Source of the DNA: Verrucomicrobiota bacterium
Lineage (GTDB): Bacteria > Verrucomicrobiota > Verrucomicrobiia > Limisphaerales > UBA9464
Reading direction: 5' to 3'
Assembly: GCA_947454705.1 (NCBI GenBank)
Contig: CANGKZ010000052.1
Span: forward strand, 1 to 34,711
Length of the DNA stretch: 34,711 nucleotides
The translations under genes and the position numbers were made by a program. Below the pieces are notes generated by a model, which saw only the letters and a program-made list of their open reading frames with translations, ran no database searches and was not told the origin of the DNA. Each line of letters starts with the position of its first letter. Position 1 is the stretch's first letter. Below are positions 9,564 through 17,959 of this stretch, piece after piece.

Positions 9564-12395
9564 GTGAACCTGCCTTCCCTTCGTTCGTTGCTGTCCGTGG
9601 CCGCCTCGGCACTTCTGCCGCTCGCCCTCTCGGGACAGGTCGTGATCAACGAAATCCTGTATCACGCGCCTGATGAGCTCGACGACCTCCAGTACATCGA
9701 ACTCCACAACGCCGGTTCGCAACCGGTGAACCTGTCCGGATGGGCGCTGAAAAAGGGAGTCCAGTTCGAGTTTCGCGAGGGCGCACGCATCGATGCGAAT
9801 GGATTCCTGGTGCTGTGCCGGAGCACGGCCCGGTTCAACCAGTTCTACAAAGTTCCGGTGGCGGGCGAATTCGCCTCGCACCTCAAACGCAAGGGCGAGC
9901 GGATTGAATTGGTGGACGCGTCGGGTCGGGTGGTTGATTCCGTGAAATTCTCCGACCGCGCCCCGTGGCCGACCGGACCGGATGGTCATTCCGGATCGTT
10001 GGAACGGATCTGTCCCACTTCGCCCGGGGATGACGCTGCGAATTGGATTTCTTCACCACTGACCGAGGATCGCGAAAAACCGGGAGGGACTCCCGGCCGC
10101 GTGAATGCGGGATACTCCGCGGTCAAACCGCCGTTGATCGACCAGGTGAAGTTCTCCCCCGCGCTGCCCACGTCCAAACAATCCATCGCGGTCGAGGCGC
10201 TGGTCCCCACCTCGGAGCCGGTGGAAAAACTGGAAGTGCTGTACCGCGTGGGAACTCCGGGTGCGGAATCCAAGGTCACGGCGCTCCCGATGTCGCGCGT
10301 CGAGGGAGGCCGGTACGCGGCGACGATCCCGGCGCAGAAGGAAGGCACGCTGATCCGCTTTCAGGTTCGGGCCACCGGGCCGAAGGGAAGTCATCGGGAA
10401 TTCCCCGCCTCCACGGATCCGCATCCGGCGCTGTCGGCCTACGTCCCCCAGCCGTTCACTCCGGCCAAGGTTCCCTTTGGCTGGATTCTCCGCACGACGG
10501 AGAAGGAGTTGAAGTCGGCCCAACAGGCGGCGAATCGGCCGCAGTTTGGTGGATTCTTCCCGCCGCCGCCCGACCCGGAGGAAGAGGATCGCGACAACGC
10601 ACGCGCCGCGCTTGAGCAGCGTCTCGATCTTTCGCCGCTGTGGTTCGAGGTGGGTGTTCGACTCGCCGGCAGCGACGCGAAACTGCACGTCGCGCTCCGC
10701 GAAATCATGATGCGCGGCCTGCTCGCGCGCTCCGAATTGTTCAATCGGTTCCTGGACAAGGGCGTCAGCGAACGCCTCCCAACGCTGGGCCGGGTGACGG
10801 ATGAATTCCTCGCCAAGCAGGTATCAGAATTGGGCGCCCCCCTGTCGGCGGATCAGCGCGCGGTGTTGAACGCATGGGTGGCTGCCGGGCCTGCCCGGGC
10901 CCGGACGGGCGAGAAAATGATCGTGAGCCGCGCAGATCTCGAAGGCCTGTGGCAATCGATCACGCTCAATGCGGAACCGAATCCGGATCGGCTGGCGGGC
11001 GTGGTCAACGCACTGCGCGCGCTCGATGCGAAGCGGCAGGTGCTGCTCGGCGAAGTGGCGGCGGGTGTTGGAAAGGAAACCCTGTTCCGCAGCCAGCGCG
11101 ACCGCGCGGATGATCTGGGCAGCAGCCTGGTTCCCACCCTCCGGCCTCTGGTGTCGGATTCGCAACGGGCTCAACTGGACTTCTGGAAGGATGCTCCGCG
11201 CGAAGTGGTGGTTGGGTTTCGCGGTGGGCCCATTGCCATGTTCGGAGGCGGTGGAGGACGCGGACCAGGCGGCCCCGGAGGATTCCCCGGGTTTCGCGGA
11301 CCGATGGGATTCCCGGGCATGTTCGGCGGCGGACCGACCGAACCGGGGACGTATCAATCGGCGTTCGTCTATTTCGATCCAGCCACGGGCAAGACCCAGT
11401 TGTTTGATTTCGTCAAAGTCACCGGACGCAAGGGCGGACAAAAGATCCACTTCCAGAAGGATCAACCGCTGGGCGACATGACCACCATTGCCCTGATTTT
11501 TGAGGGCGAGACCGAGTCGCTGGTGGAGTTCCTCGCCTACGAGGTGTATCGGCGCGCCGGCATGCCAGTGGAGCAGAGCTATCCCGTCCGACTGTGGCAG
11601 GATGGCAAGGCGGCCGGGTATTCGATCCTCATCGAGCAACCCAACAAGGCCTTCCTGCGGCGCAATGGCATCGATGACAACGGCGACATGTTCAAGCTGC
11701 TGTGGTTCGGCGGCGACCTTGTGGGGCAGCACGAACGCCACACCCACAAGCGCGCGGGACACACCAATCTGATTGCCGTCGTGGAGGGATTGGAACGCAA
11801 CAAGGGCGAGGCGCAGTGGGAATTCATTGAGAAGAATTTCGACGTCAACGAAGTCGCCACCTATTTCGCCGTGAACACCGTGCTGTCGCACTGGGATGGA
11901 TTCTTCAACAACTACTTCACCTACCAGGACACCGGAGGGACCGGCAAATGGATGATGTTTCCGTGGGATCAGGACAGCACGTGGGGCACGCGCGCGATGG
12001 GCGGCGAAGGGCCCGGAGGCGTGTTCACCACCATGCCGATCACCTTCGGCATGAACGGCGATGAACCCAGCGGAAATGGCGGTTGGTGGCGTCAGCCGGG
12101 ATTCTTCTCGGGGCCGCTGCTGGCGAATCCGAAGTTCCGGCAAGTGTTCCTCGCGCGCACGAAGTCCATTCTCGAAACGGTGTACAACGAAAAGGAGTTC
12201 GGTCCCTTTCTGACTTCGGTCGAGGAACGGATGATCCCCGAAGTCCGCGCCCGCGCGGAGGCGACGGGGGAGGATCCCAACGCGGCGGTGGAGCAACTGA
12301 AGGACGGCATCCGCAGATGCCGCGAGCACCTGCGTCGCCGGGGCGCATTTTTGCTCAAGCAGGAGGAGATCCGGAAGCTGGGCACGGGGAAGTAG
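9564..12395 (+). CDS. Secreted lamin-tail/CotH kinase-family protein
   Basis: About 943 residues from GTG 9564, giving a clean signal peptide (VNLPSLRSLLSVAASALL..., ending SGQ). In-frame codons extend upstream to 9420 but encode an arginine-rich leader, so the GTG is preferred though no Shine-Dalgarno is evident. An LTD (lamin-tail) domain spans about 26-150 (VVINEILYHAPDELDDLQYI). A CotH kinase-like domain spans about 609-880, including KRAGHTNLIAVVEG and MFPWDQDSTWG near 796, the expected metal/active-site acidic motif. Between them is a glycine-rich run (about 561-594). CotH proteins phosphorylate proteins in Bacillus spore coats; the role of such exported fusions in PVC bacteria is not known. 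The gene stands alone between repeat blocks. Confidence 0.88.
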   Translation: MNLPSLRSLLSVAASALLPLALSGQVVINEILYHAPDELDDLQYIELHNAGSQPVNLSGWALKKGVQFEFREGARIDANGFLVLCRSTARFNQFYKVPVAGEFASHLKRKGERIELVDASGRVVDSVKFSDRAPWPTGPDGHSGSLERICPTSPGDDAANWISSPLTEDREKPGGTPGRVNAGYSAVKPPLIDQVKFSPALPTSKQSIAVEALVPTSEPVEKLEVLYRVGTPGAESKVTALPMSRVEGGRYAATIPAQKEGTLIRFQVRATGPKGSHREFPASTDPHPALSAYVPQPFTPAKVPFGWILRTTEKELKSAQQAANRPQFGGFFPPPPDPEEEDRDNARAALEQRLDLSPLWFEVGVRLAGSDAKLHVALREIMMRGLLARSELFNRFLDKGVSERLPTLGRVTDEFLAKQVSELGAPLSADQRAVLNAWVAAGPARARTGEKMIVSRADLEGLWQSITLNAEPNPDRLAGVVNALRALDAKRQVLLGEVAAGVGKETLFRSQRDRADDLGSSLVPTLRPLVSDSQRAQLDFWKDAPREVVVGFRGGPIAMFGGGGGRGPGGPGGFPGFRGPMGFPGMFGGGPTEPGTYQSAFVYFDPATGKTQLFDFVKVTGRKGGQKIHFQKDQPLGDMTTIALIFEGETESLVEFLAYEVYRRAGMPVEQSYPVRLWQDGKAAGYSILIEQPNKAFLRRNGIDDNGDMFKLLWFGGDLVGQHERHTHKRAGHTNLIAVVEGLERNKGEAQWEFIEKNFDVNEVATYFAVNTVLSHWDGFFNNYFTYQDTGGTGKWMMFPWDQDSTWGTRAMGGEGPGGVFTTMPITFGMNGDEPSGNGGWWRQPGFFSGPLLANPKFRQVFLARTKSILETVYNEKEFGPFLTSVEERMIPEVRARAEATGEDPNAAVEQLKDGIRRCREHLRRRGAFLLKQEEIRKLGTGK

Positions 12396-12435
12396 TGAGG
12401 TGGGAGTAGCGGGGTTGAATCGTTGAACCTAGAAA

Positions 12436-12632
12436 CGGCAGTTGAAGGGTTAAAAAGTTGAAGCGTTGAAGGGGAATCCGACGCTTCGGCGAGGGTTTTC
12501 TCATGGGTTTGGAGTCCCGTCTTCAGACGGTTCGGGGAGGCGCGTCTCGAACGATGCAACCGGTTGATCTCCAGCGGTTCGTTGGCCCCTGCGTTCAACA
12601 GCAGAGCCGCGTAAACGCGGTACTCCATACGC
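12436..12632 (+). repeat. Left arm of large inverted repeat
   Basis: About 197 bases starting CGGCAGTTGAAGGG, matching the reverse complement of 12848-13043 over nearly the whole length by eye. It contains TTTGGAGTCCCG and two small palindromes, CCGTCTTCAGACGG (12517-12530) and CCGCGTAAACGCGG (12606-12619). No coding region is supported in 12396-13058. Confidence 0.9.
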
Positions 12633-12847
12633 GTAAGGAAACCCGTAGCCTAAATCCGGCGCTGCGAGAGAAAATCAACGCGGGGAAGAGACCGTTGAGA
12701 ATCACCCAGCAGGTGAATGAATTGGAGGCGCATCAAGCGACTTCTCTCCCTCTCCATCTGCGTTTATCTGCGTTTATCTGCGGTTCGAACTGCCGCTTTT
12801 AGGTTGAAGGGTTAAAAAGTTGAAGGGGTGAAGTCGGGGTTCTTCAC
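12633..12847. other. Spacer of the large inverted repeat
   Basis: 215 bases without a supported gene. It includes the GCGTTTATCTGCG units (12740-12783, related to 5427-5523 and 21284-21311) and an extra copy of GGTTGAAGGGTTAAAAAG (12802-12819), a phrase that also occurs near the outer end of both arms. Confidence 0.6.
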
Positions 12848-13043
12848 ACGTTTGGAGTCCCGCGTTTACGCGGCTCTGCTGTTGGACGCGGGGCTATCGA
12901 CAGGTTGGAAATCAACCGGCTGCATGCCTCGAGACACGCCTCCCCGAACCGTCTGAAGACGGGACTCCAAACGAATAAGGAAACCCTCGCGGCAGCGTCG
13001 GATTCCCCTTCAACGCTTCAATTTTTTAACCCTTCAACTGCCG
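12848..13043 (-). repeat. Right arm of large inverted repeat
   Basis: Reverse-complement partner of 12436-12632. It carries CCGCGTTTACGCGG (12860-12873) and CCGTCTGAAGACGG (12949-12962), each beside GGAGTCC or GGACTCC. It ends 15 bases from the stop codon of the minus-strand dehydrogenase gene. Confidence 0.9.
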
Positions 13044-13058
13044 GCCCCGCCCCCCGCG

Positions 13059-14981
13059 CTACGGGCTCGCAACCCGGCGCGCGACCCATTCGCGCAGCTT
13101 CGGAATTTTCATGCGCGGCATCCACTCCAGCGCGGCCCCCGGGTTGGCGGCCACCACCGGTTCCATCGCGTACCAGATCATCCACGGCAGATTCGGATCG
13201 GTGGCGTCCTCGCCGTGCTTCACCAGTTCGTCGAGGATGTCGCGTCGATGCCCCACCGGCAGACGCTGCAGGGCAATCGCCACCGAAAGCCGCACCACGG
13301 GCGATCCATCACTCCGCACGAGGGCCGCAAATGCGGCGCGGATCAATTCCGAGGGACGCTCCTTCTCCGCCAGCAGCCGGATGGCCCATCCGCGCACGTG
13401 GGGATCACCATCCCGAAGGAGTGTGAACAACCGCTGTTCTGGCACACCGCCCTCGGTCCCGGCGTGCAGCGTCCAAAGCGCGTGAAGCCGCTGAACCGGC
13501 TCGGGCGCGTTTGCGAGCATCGATTCCAACGCGCGACGCGAGGATTGATCGAGTCCGCGCTGGGCCAACACCACCCGGGCCTGCCGCACCATCCATTCGT
13601 TGCGCGATCGCTGGAGTTCCACCAGACGCGACGACGGCTCGCGCCACAGGTTCACCGGCTCGGGGCGGGTGTCGCCGTACCAAACCCGATACAGCCGGCC
13701 GTGCTCGCGGTCGGTGATGTCCACGTCGTGGCATTCGCCGGTGTCCGACCAGTCGATGCAATACACCGAGCCATCGGGTCCGTACTGGAGGCTCACGCCC
13801 TTGAACCACGGGTCGTTGGCCATCAGGAAATCCGGCGAGTGATGGGCGGTGAACCCGGATCCGCGGGCTTCCAGCCGGTCGTTGTTCACCCGGTGCCCGT
13901 GGGTGTTGCAGGCGAACACGGTGCCCCGGTATTGGGCGGGGAAGGATTCACCGAGATAGATCATGCACCCGGCGTGGGAGTGTCCGCCGCCCGCCACGCT
14001 GTGAATCCCTTCGCCGCCGCGCGAGGTGGTCCAATCGCCATCGCCTCCCCAGTGGAGATGATCCGCAATGGTGGGGATCATTTCGAAGGTGTACGGACCG
14101 GAGTCATTGCCCCAGTTCACCCGCGGGTAGTGGCCGCCGGGAAGGACGTGCCACAAATGGGACACCACGTTGTTCGAAATCACGAATTCGCCGTGTTCGT
14201 CGTAGTCGAGTCCCCACGGATTGGCAGTGCCCTCGGCGACTTTCTCGAACACGCGGGTCACCGGATGATACCGCCACACCCCGCGGTTGATCTTCACCCG
14301 GTTGGCGTCGGGGATGCCGGGGGCGCCGATCGCGATATCAAAAATGGTCCCATTGCAGCCGTACAACCAGCCGTCCGGGCCCCAAATGAGGGAGTTGGAC
14401 AGGTTGTGCACGCCCTTCGCGCTCCATCCGTTGAGGCGGATCTCAGGCGGTCCGGACGGACGGTCGGCACCATCCTCCATCGGATAGAACAGGAGGTTGG
14501 GCGCATCGAGCACCCACACGCCGCCGCGTCCCACCAGCACGCCGCTGGGGTATTGGAGTTGATCGGCGAACACGGTGCGTCGGTAGCCCGAGGCCTTGAT
14601 GGAATCGCGTTCGAACACCACGATTCGGTTCTGCGCGTTGGCCTGCGGGACCGGATAGGAATCGTTCTCGGCGACCCATAGGCGGCCCATCGGATCGATC
14701 GAAAGGGCGATCGGCTGGTGGATCTCCGGTTCACCCGCAACGAGCGATGCGTGGAATCCTGGCGGCAGGGTCATGGCTGAGGCGGACTTTTCCAGCGCGA
14801 CCGGGCGGGTGCTTTCCGATCGCTCGCGCTGGTGCGGGTCCACATCGTCGGCGCGGATCCCGAATCCCGAGAGGCCCGAGGTGAGTCCGATGACCGCGGC
14901 GACGAGCAGGGCGCGTCCGGGGCGGTTGAATCGCGACGGACGTGGAAGGGTGGAATTCGGACGGGGCTCGGACGTTGGCAT
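13059..14981 (-). CDS. Secreted PVC-type membrane-bound dehydrogenase (TIGR02604-like), lacking haem domain
   Basis: 640 residues from ATG 14981, which has GGAG eight bases upstream; a GTG at 14990 overlaps that site and is rejected. A signal/anchor segment (about 22-45) precedes a beta-propeller of the Pirellula/Verrucomicrobium N-terminal type: PPGFHASLVAGEPEIHQPIA, GRLWVAENDSYP, GVWVLDAPNLLFY, DCYIDWSDTGECHD-like (seen as YCIDWSDTGECHD), then HEAT-like repeats (about 470-620). Family members usually run to about 1000 residues and end in a CxxCH haem domain. Here the protein stops after ...EWVARRVASP, 16 bases from a 600-base inverted repeat, with no CxxCH. It may be truncated or a short natural variant. 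Likely periplasmic oxidoreductase; substrate unknown. Confidence 0.88.
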   Translation of the reverse strand: MPTSEPRPNSTLPRPSRFNRPGRALLVAAVIGLTSGLSGFGIRADDVDPHQRERSESTRPVALEKSASAMTLPPGFHASLVAGEPEIHQPIALSIDPMGRLWVAENDSYPVPQANAQNRIVVFERDSIKASGYRRTVFADQLQYPSGVLVGRGGVWVLDAPNLLFYPMEDGADRPSGPPEIRLNGWSAKGVHNLSNSLIWGPDGWLYGCNGTIFDIAIGAPGIPDANRVKINRGVWRYHPVTRVFEKVAEGTANPWGLDYDEHGEFVISNNVVSHLWHVLPGGHYPRVNWGNDSGPYTFEMIPTIADHLHWGGDGDWTTSRGGEGIHSVAGGGHSHAGCMIYLGESFPAQYRGTVFACNTHGHRVNNDRLEARGSGFTAHHSPDFLMANDPWFKGVSLQYGPDGSVYCIDWSDTGECHDVDITDREHGRLYRVWYGDTRPEPVNLWREPSSRLVELQRSRNEWMVRQARVVLAQRGLDQSSRRALESMLANAPEPVQRLHALWTLHAGTEGGVPEQRLFTLLRDGDPHVRGWAIRLLAEKERPSELIRAAFAALVRSDGSPVVRLSVAIALQRLPVGHRRDILDELVKHGEDATDPNLPWMIWYAMEPVVAANPGAALEWMPRMKIPKLREWVARRVASP

Positions 14982-15154
14982 AGTTCGCACTCCGGAATTG
15001 GGCGGGAGCCAGTTGCCGGAATGGGTTGAACACTCATGACCCGCCAGCGGGATGCCAAGATTCTTCCCACTCGGTTTGCGTCCGCGTTCGCGCCTAGCCT
15101 GAAAAGCAGCACTTTCGGTCGCAGAAACTTTGTGTAGCGTCCCTCGAACGAACT

Positions 15155-15604
15155 ATGAAAAAGCCCATCCTCCCCATTCTTGTGTCGCTCGGAATTCTCT
15201 GCGCCGCGCTCGGCTGCAAAAGGGAACCCGAGGTGTCGGGCACGATTGATCGTCTCAAGGCCGAGGCGAACCAGATCGCGGCCGAGCTGGACGACAAGAC
15301 GTTCGCCCAGCGGGCGGAATTCTCGGATCGGATGGAGAAGCACATTGCGTCGCTGAAGGTGGAGATCAACGAGCTGGAGGCGCGTGTTCAACAGACCAGC
15401 GGAACGGTGAAGGAAGAGTCCCTGGTGCGAATCAAGGAACTGCGCGCCAAGACGTCGCAGCTGGATACTCATCTGGAAGCCATCAAGCGCGCCTCGGAAT
15501 CCACCTGGGAATCGGTGAAGGCGGGTTCGAAGAAGGCGCTCTCGGAAGCCCAGGATCAGTTCAAGCAGATGCGCCAGAAGCTGAGTGAAAAGATCGCTCC
15601 TTGA
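15155..15604 (+). CDS. Coiled-coil lipoprotein, paralogue A
   Basis: 149 residues. Signal peptide MKKPILPILVSLGILCAALGC with lipobox AALGC, so Cys21 is probably lipidated and membrane-anchored. The mature part is highly charged and heptad-like (about 28-140), predicted coiled coil. The C-terminal part (SVKAGSKKALSEAQDQFKQM then RQKLSEKIAP) closely matches paralogue B at 25228-25704, including the final SEKIAP. I recognise no named family. It resembles small envelope lipoproteins with Lpp-like helices, which is a shape comparison only. Followed at once by a composite repeat. Confidence 0.85.
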   Translation: MKKPILPILVSLGILCAALGCKREPEVSGTIDRLKAEANQIAAELDDKTFAQRAEFSDRMEKHIASLKVEINELEARVQQTSGTVKEESLVRIKELRAKTSQLDTHLEAIKRASESTWESVKAGSKKALSEAQDQFKQMRQKLSEKIAP

Positions 15605-15627
15605 TCGGAAATCGAAGATCGGGAAGG

Positions 15628-16018
15628 CGATGCTGGATGCTGGGGGGAAGTGCGGAGGAGATGGGAGATGGGAGATGGCAGATAGGGGGGCCGGGTCTCG
15701 GAGATGGAAGATCGGAGATCGTGTCTCGGTGGAGGGCGGGGTTCCACCCACGCCCCATATTCGTCTGCGGACCCCGTGTGAAGTCGCAGCGGGGATACGG
15801 TGGCGCCGCGCGCTTTTGGAGTGCGGTGGCAGAGCGAAGCGTCGACACCGCTTTTGAAACCGATCGCGGTGTCGTACCGACCGATGACATCGCATCGGCG
15901 TGAAAGAACCTCTCGGAAACCACTCTGCGTCTCCGCGCCTCTGCGGTTTATTCCCTGCGTTCCTGGGTGGGCGTTGAGCAAAGCGGCGTGGCGCTGCGCT
16001 TCCCGCCGCACTCCAAAA
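15628..16018 (-). repeat. Composite intergenic repeat, copy 2 (inverted relative to copy 1)
   Basis: Contains the modules of 8992-9366 in reverse: GATGCTGGATGCTGG, GATGGGAGATGGGAGATGG runs, the hairpin module (15728-15784), then a palindrome with outer arms at 15814-15855 and 15977-16018 (TTTTGGAGTGCGG ... CCGCACTCCAAAA). The match with copy 1 is high over most of the length. No gene is supported in 15605-16166. Confidence 0.9.
15728..15784 (-). repeat. Hairpin repeat module, copy 2
   Basis: GGTGGAGGGCGGGG...GTGTGAAGT. Same module as 9218-9274 in reverse orientation; the 8-bp stem has one mismatch here. Confidence 0.85.
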
Positions 16019-16087
16019 TCGGGCGGATGAACTGGGTTGCGGTCGGGCAACCCCAATCAAACGACGGAGGCCTTTCCACATTCGAAT

Positions 16088-16114
16088 GATCCGCCTCGTC
16101 CCCTCGGCGGCTAC
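16088..16114. repeat. 27-base exact repeat, copy 1
   Basis: Starts GATCCGCCTCGTCCCC and ends CGGCGGCTAC. It is identical to 32177-32203, and both copies are preceded by a related GGCAACCCCAAT phrase. It can fold as GCCGCC/GGCGGC-type stem. It lies just past the 3' end of the dps operon. Confidence 0.85.
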
Positions 16115-16166
16115 GAAGAAGCCGACGTTTCCAAGTTGAGCGGAGCAGGATTCAACCGCCCAGCGG

Positions 16167-16373
16167 CTACAGCGCGCGGCTGTGGATTTGCGATTGGGCG
16201 GAGTGCGAGGTCTTGATCTGACGGGCCCCGCGGTCTTCGCGGAGGTCCTTGGATTTCGAAAACGGCTTGGCCGGTTTGACCGCTTTCCCAGCCGGCACGG
16301 GGGCCTCTGCCGGTGCCGGTGCCGCGGGCTGAATCGTGTGGGGAGGACGGGGAACGTTGTGGGGCTTTTTCAT
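16167..16373 (-). CDS. Small basic, proline/alanine/lysine-rich protein
   Basis: 68 residues, MKKPHNVPRPPHTIQPAAPA... then KPAKPFSKSKDLREDRGARQ. It is low in complexity, strongly basic and without hydrophobic segments. It starts 26 bases after the dps stop on the same strand and would be the last gene of that operon. Basic tails of this kind can bind DNA or anionic surfaces, but nothing here proves a function. No convincing ribosome-binding site is visible. An upstream in-frame start overlapping dps is possible. Could be spurious. Confidence 0.45.
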   Translation of the reverse strand: MKKPHNVPRPPHTIQPAAPAPAEAPVPAGKAVKPAKPFSKSKDLREDRGARQIKTSHSAQSQIHSRAL

Positions 16374-16399
16374 CTCGGGTCGGGTTTCTCGAATGGAGC

Positions 16400-16921
16400 T
16401 CAGTGACTGGCTTGCGAGTGGGCCTCGACGAACCACAGCCATTTGTCGGTCCCACGGGAAATCTCGGTAAAGAGGTCTGCCGTGCCGGCATCGTCGAAGG
16501 CGTTGGCTTCGTCCACGGTCTTGCGGACTTCCTCACCAAACAGCGAAAGCCCACGGGCCACGGCTTCCACATGCGCGGATCCGTCGGCGATGTCGGCCGG
16601 GTACTCGGGCAGACGCGTCCGCAGCGTGGCCGAGCGAATCGTTCCTTCGGCAATTCCGCCGAGCTGCACCACGCGCTCCGCGATCGTGTCCACATAGCCT
16701 TCCACTGCTTCGGCCACCTGATCGAAGAGCCCGTGGAGGGCAATGAAACTCGGGCCTTTGACGTTCCAATGCGCCTGCTTCATCTGCAGCTGCAGATCCA
16801 CCGCGGAGGCGAGCCGCAGATTCAACAGGAGGATCAGTTCCGATCGCTGACGCTTCGGAATGTCGTTTTCGGTTTCGTACAATTCCGGTTTTTCAGCGGA
16901 GAGGGTCATCGGGGAATTCAT
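16400..16921 (-). CDS. dps: Dps-family ferritin-like DNA-protection protein
   Basis: 173 residues. Dps proteins form cytoplasmic dodecamers that oxidise Fe(II) with H2O2 and store the iron, protecting DNA in stress and starvation. The signature is intact: KQAHWNVKGPSFIALHGLFD at 48-67, with inter-subunit ferroxidase ligands His51, His63, Asp67, then Asp78 and Glu82 in DTIAERVVQLGG. The C-terminus WLWFVEAHSQ is also typical. Length is normal. The gene follows the DUF2934 gene by 30 bases on the same strand and belongs to the envelope/stress operon that begins near 18960. Two possible starts lie close together (ATG 16921 or MTLS at 16909). Confidence 0.95.
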   Translation of the reverse strand: MNSPMTLSAEKPELYETENDIPKRQRSELILLLNLRLASAVDLQLQMKQAHWNVKGPSFIALHGLFDQVAEAVEGYVDTIAERVVQLGGIAEGTIRSATLRTRLPEYPADIADGSAHVEAVARGLSLFGEEVRKTVDEANAFDDAGTADLFTEISRGTDKWLWFVEAHSQASH

Positions 16922-16951
16922 GGTGTGGGGCTTCAGTAAAATGGCGGCGGT

Positions 16952-17218
16952 TCAGGTGGGATTGTGGAATCCGTGGATCCGGGTTTTCGCCCGTTCCGCG
17001 ATGAGTTCGGCTTCGGCAGAAAGCCAGTGCTGAACATCGTGTCCCAGGGGCGACCCGTGATTCAGAAAGGTGAAATAGGCGCGGCGGGCCACTTCGTCGG
17101 GATCGGGCGTGTACTGGGGATCGACCTGGCGGGACACCTTCGACTTGGGAGGCATCGGCGTGGATCCCTTCGCGCGATCCGACCCCAAAGGGGCGGGGGA
17201 CTGCGGGTCCGAACTCAT
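16952..17218 (-). CDS. DUF2934 protein
   Basis: 88 residues. The C-terminal half carries the DUF2934 pattern: EVARRAYFTFLNHGSPLGHD followed by VQHWLSAEAELI, a short helical domain often found in stress-related gene clusters of soil bacteria. The N-terminal half is polar, proline-rich and probably disordered. The ATG at 17218 overlaps the TGA of the PRC-barrel gene (ATGA), which argues for translational coupling and fixes the start. Longer in-frame upstream reading lies inside the PRC gene and is a shadow. Function unknown. Confidence 0.8.
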   Translation of the reverse strand: MSSDPQSPAPLGSDRAKGSTPMPPKSKVSRQVDPQYTPDPDEVARRAYFTFLNHGSPLGHDVQHWLSAEAELIAERAKTRIHGFHNPT

Positions 17219-17931
17219 ATCGGAAGCAGCGTGGCCGGGCGTTTCTCCATCTGGGCCAGGCGATCCGGATTGGGTGATTCCAACTGCTCGCCGGTGAGAT
17301 TCACAAACACCGTGGAATCCATGTAACTGATGCGTTGAACGAGGTTGGTGGAGATCTCGTTCTCGTGTCCGGAGAAGCGATGTCCGGTCTTGATGACCAG
17401 TTTGCAGATGCGCCAGGCCTGCTGGTTGATTAGGAAGTCCTCCACCTTTCCCGCCACGCGGTCGGTGCCCTGGATGGCATAGCCTTCCACCGCGCGGGTG
17501 GCGCGAAGGTGCGGATCGCCCTTGGGAGTGAGGGCCCCCGGCGTTGTGGGGTCGGATGCGCCGGCTCCCGGAATGGGGGAGGGAACAATTGCGCCCATGC
17601 CTTCTCCGATCCAATACGAGGGCCAGCCGAAGTAGCGGTAGTATTCCTCCTCGTACTGACGCGATACTGGCAGGTGGGTGGCGATGGAGGGGCTGTTCTC
17701 GATCTTCGCCTTGTTCAGTTTGACCGCCAGGATCTTGCTGTTGGGTTCCGCGGGGCCGAGGACGTGGGGTGGGATGAGCACCTGACGGCCCGGAAGCCAG
17801 TCACCGGTGTCCACCACCAGGTAGCGGATTTTCCAATCCTGGTCATCGAAGTAGAGATCCTTCACGTGACCGATGTTGCCGTCCGTGGCACCGAGTTTGT
17901 TTCCGTAGAGGGATTTTGCGCTTTTGAGCAT
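17215..17931 (-). CDS. Double PRC-barrel domain protein
   Basis: 238 residues, no signal peptide. PRC-barrel 1 about 3-75 (KSLYGNKLGATDGNIGHVKD, then LVVDTGDWLPGRQVLIPP); PRC-barrel 2 about 142-215 (AVEGYAIQGTDRVAGKVEDF, then LVIKTGHRF). A tyrosine-rich linker (YEEEYYRYFGWPSYW) and a proline-rich stretch join them. PRC-barrel proteins occur in RNA processing, photosynthetic reaction centres and many stress loci; two-domain forms like this are usually found with DUF2934, CsbD or BON genes, as here. It overlaps the next gene by four bases. No clear Shine-Dalgarno. Confidence 0.88.
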   Translation of the reverse strand: MLKSAKSLYGNKLGATDGNIGHVKDLYFDDQDWKIRYLVVDTGDWLPGRQVLIPPHVLGPAEPNSKILAVKLNKAKIENSPSIATHLPVSRQYEEEYYRYFGWPSYWIGEGMGAIVPSPIPGAGASDPTTPGALTPKGDPHLRATRAVEGYAIQGTDRVAGKVEDFLINQQAWRICKLVIKTGHRFSGHENEISTNLVQRISYMDSTVFVNLTGEQLESPNPDRLAQMEKRPATLLPI

Positions 17932-17959
17932 AAGAGGGGGTTCTTTTTTGGGGCTTGTA

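Noticed and set aside
10824-12329. 501-codon open frame antisense to the CotH gene
   Set aside because: Histidine/arginine-rich shadow with no recognisable domain.
13215-14681. 488-codon open frame antisense to the dehydrogenase gene
   Set aside because: Shadow; the minus-strand frame has a Shine-Dalgarno, signal segment and propeller motifs.
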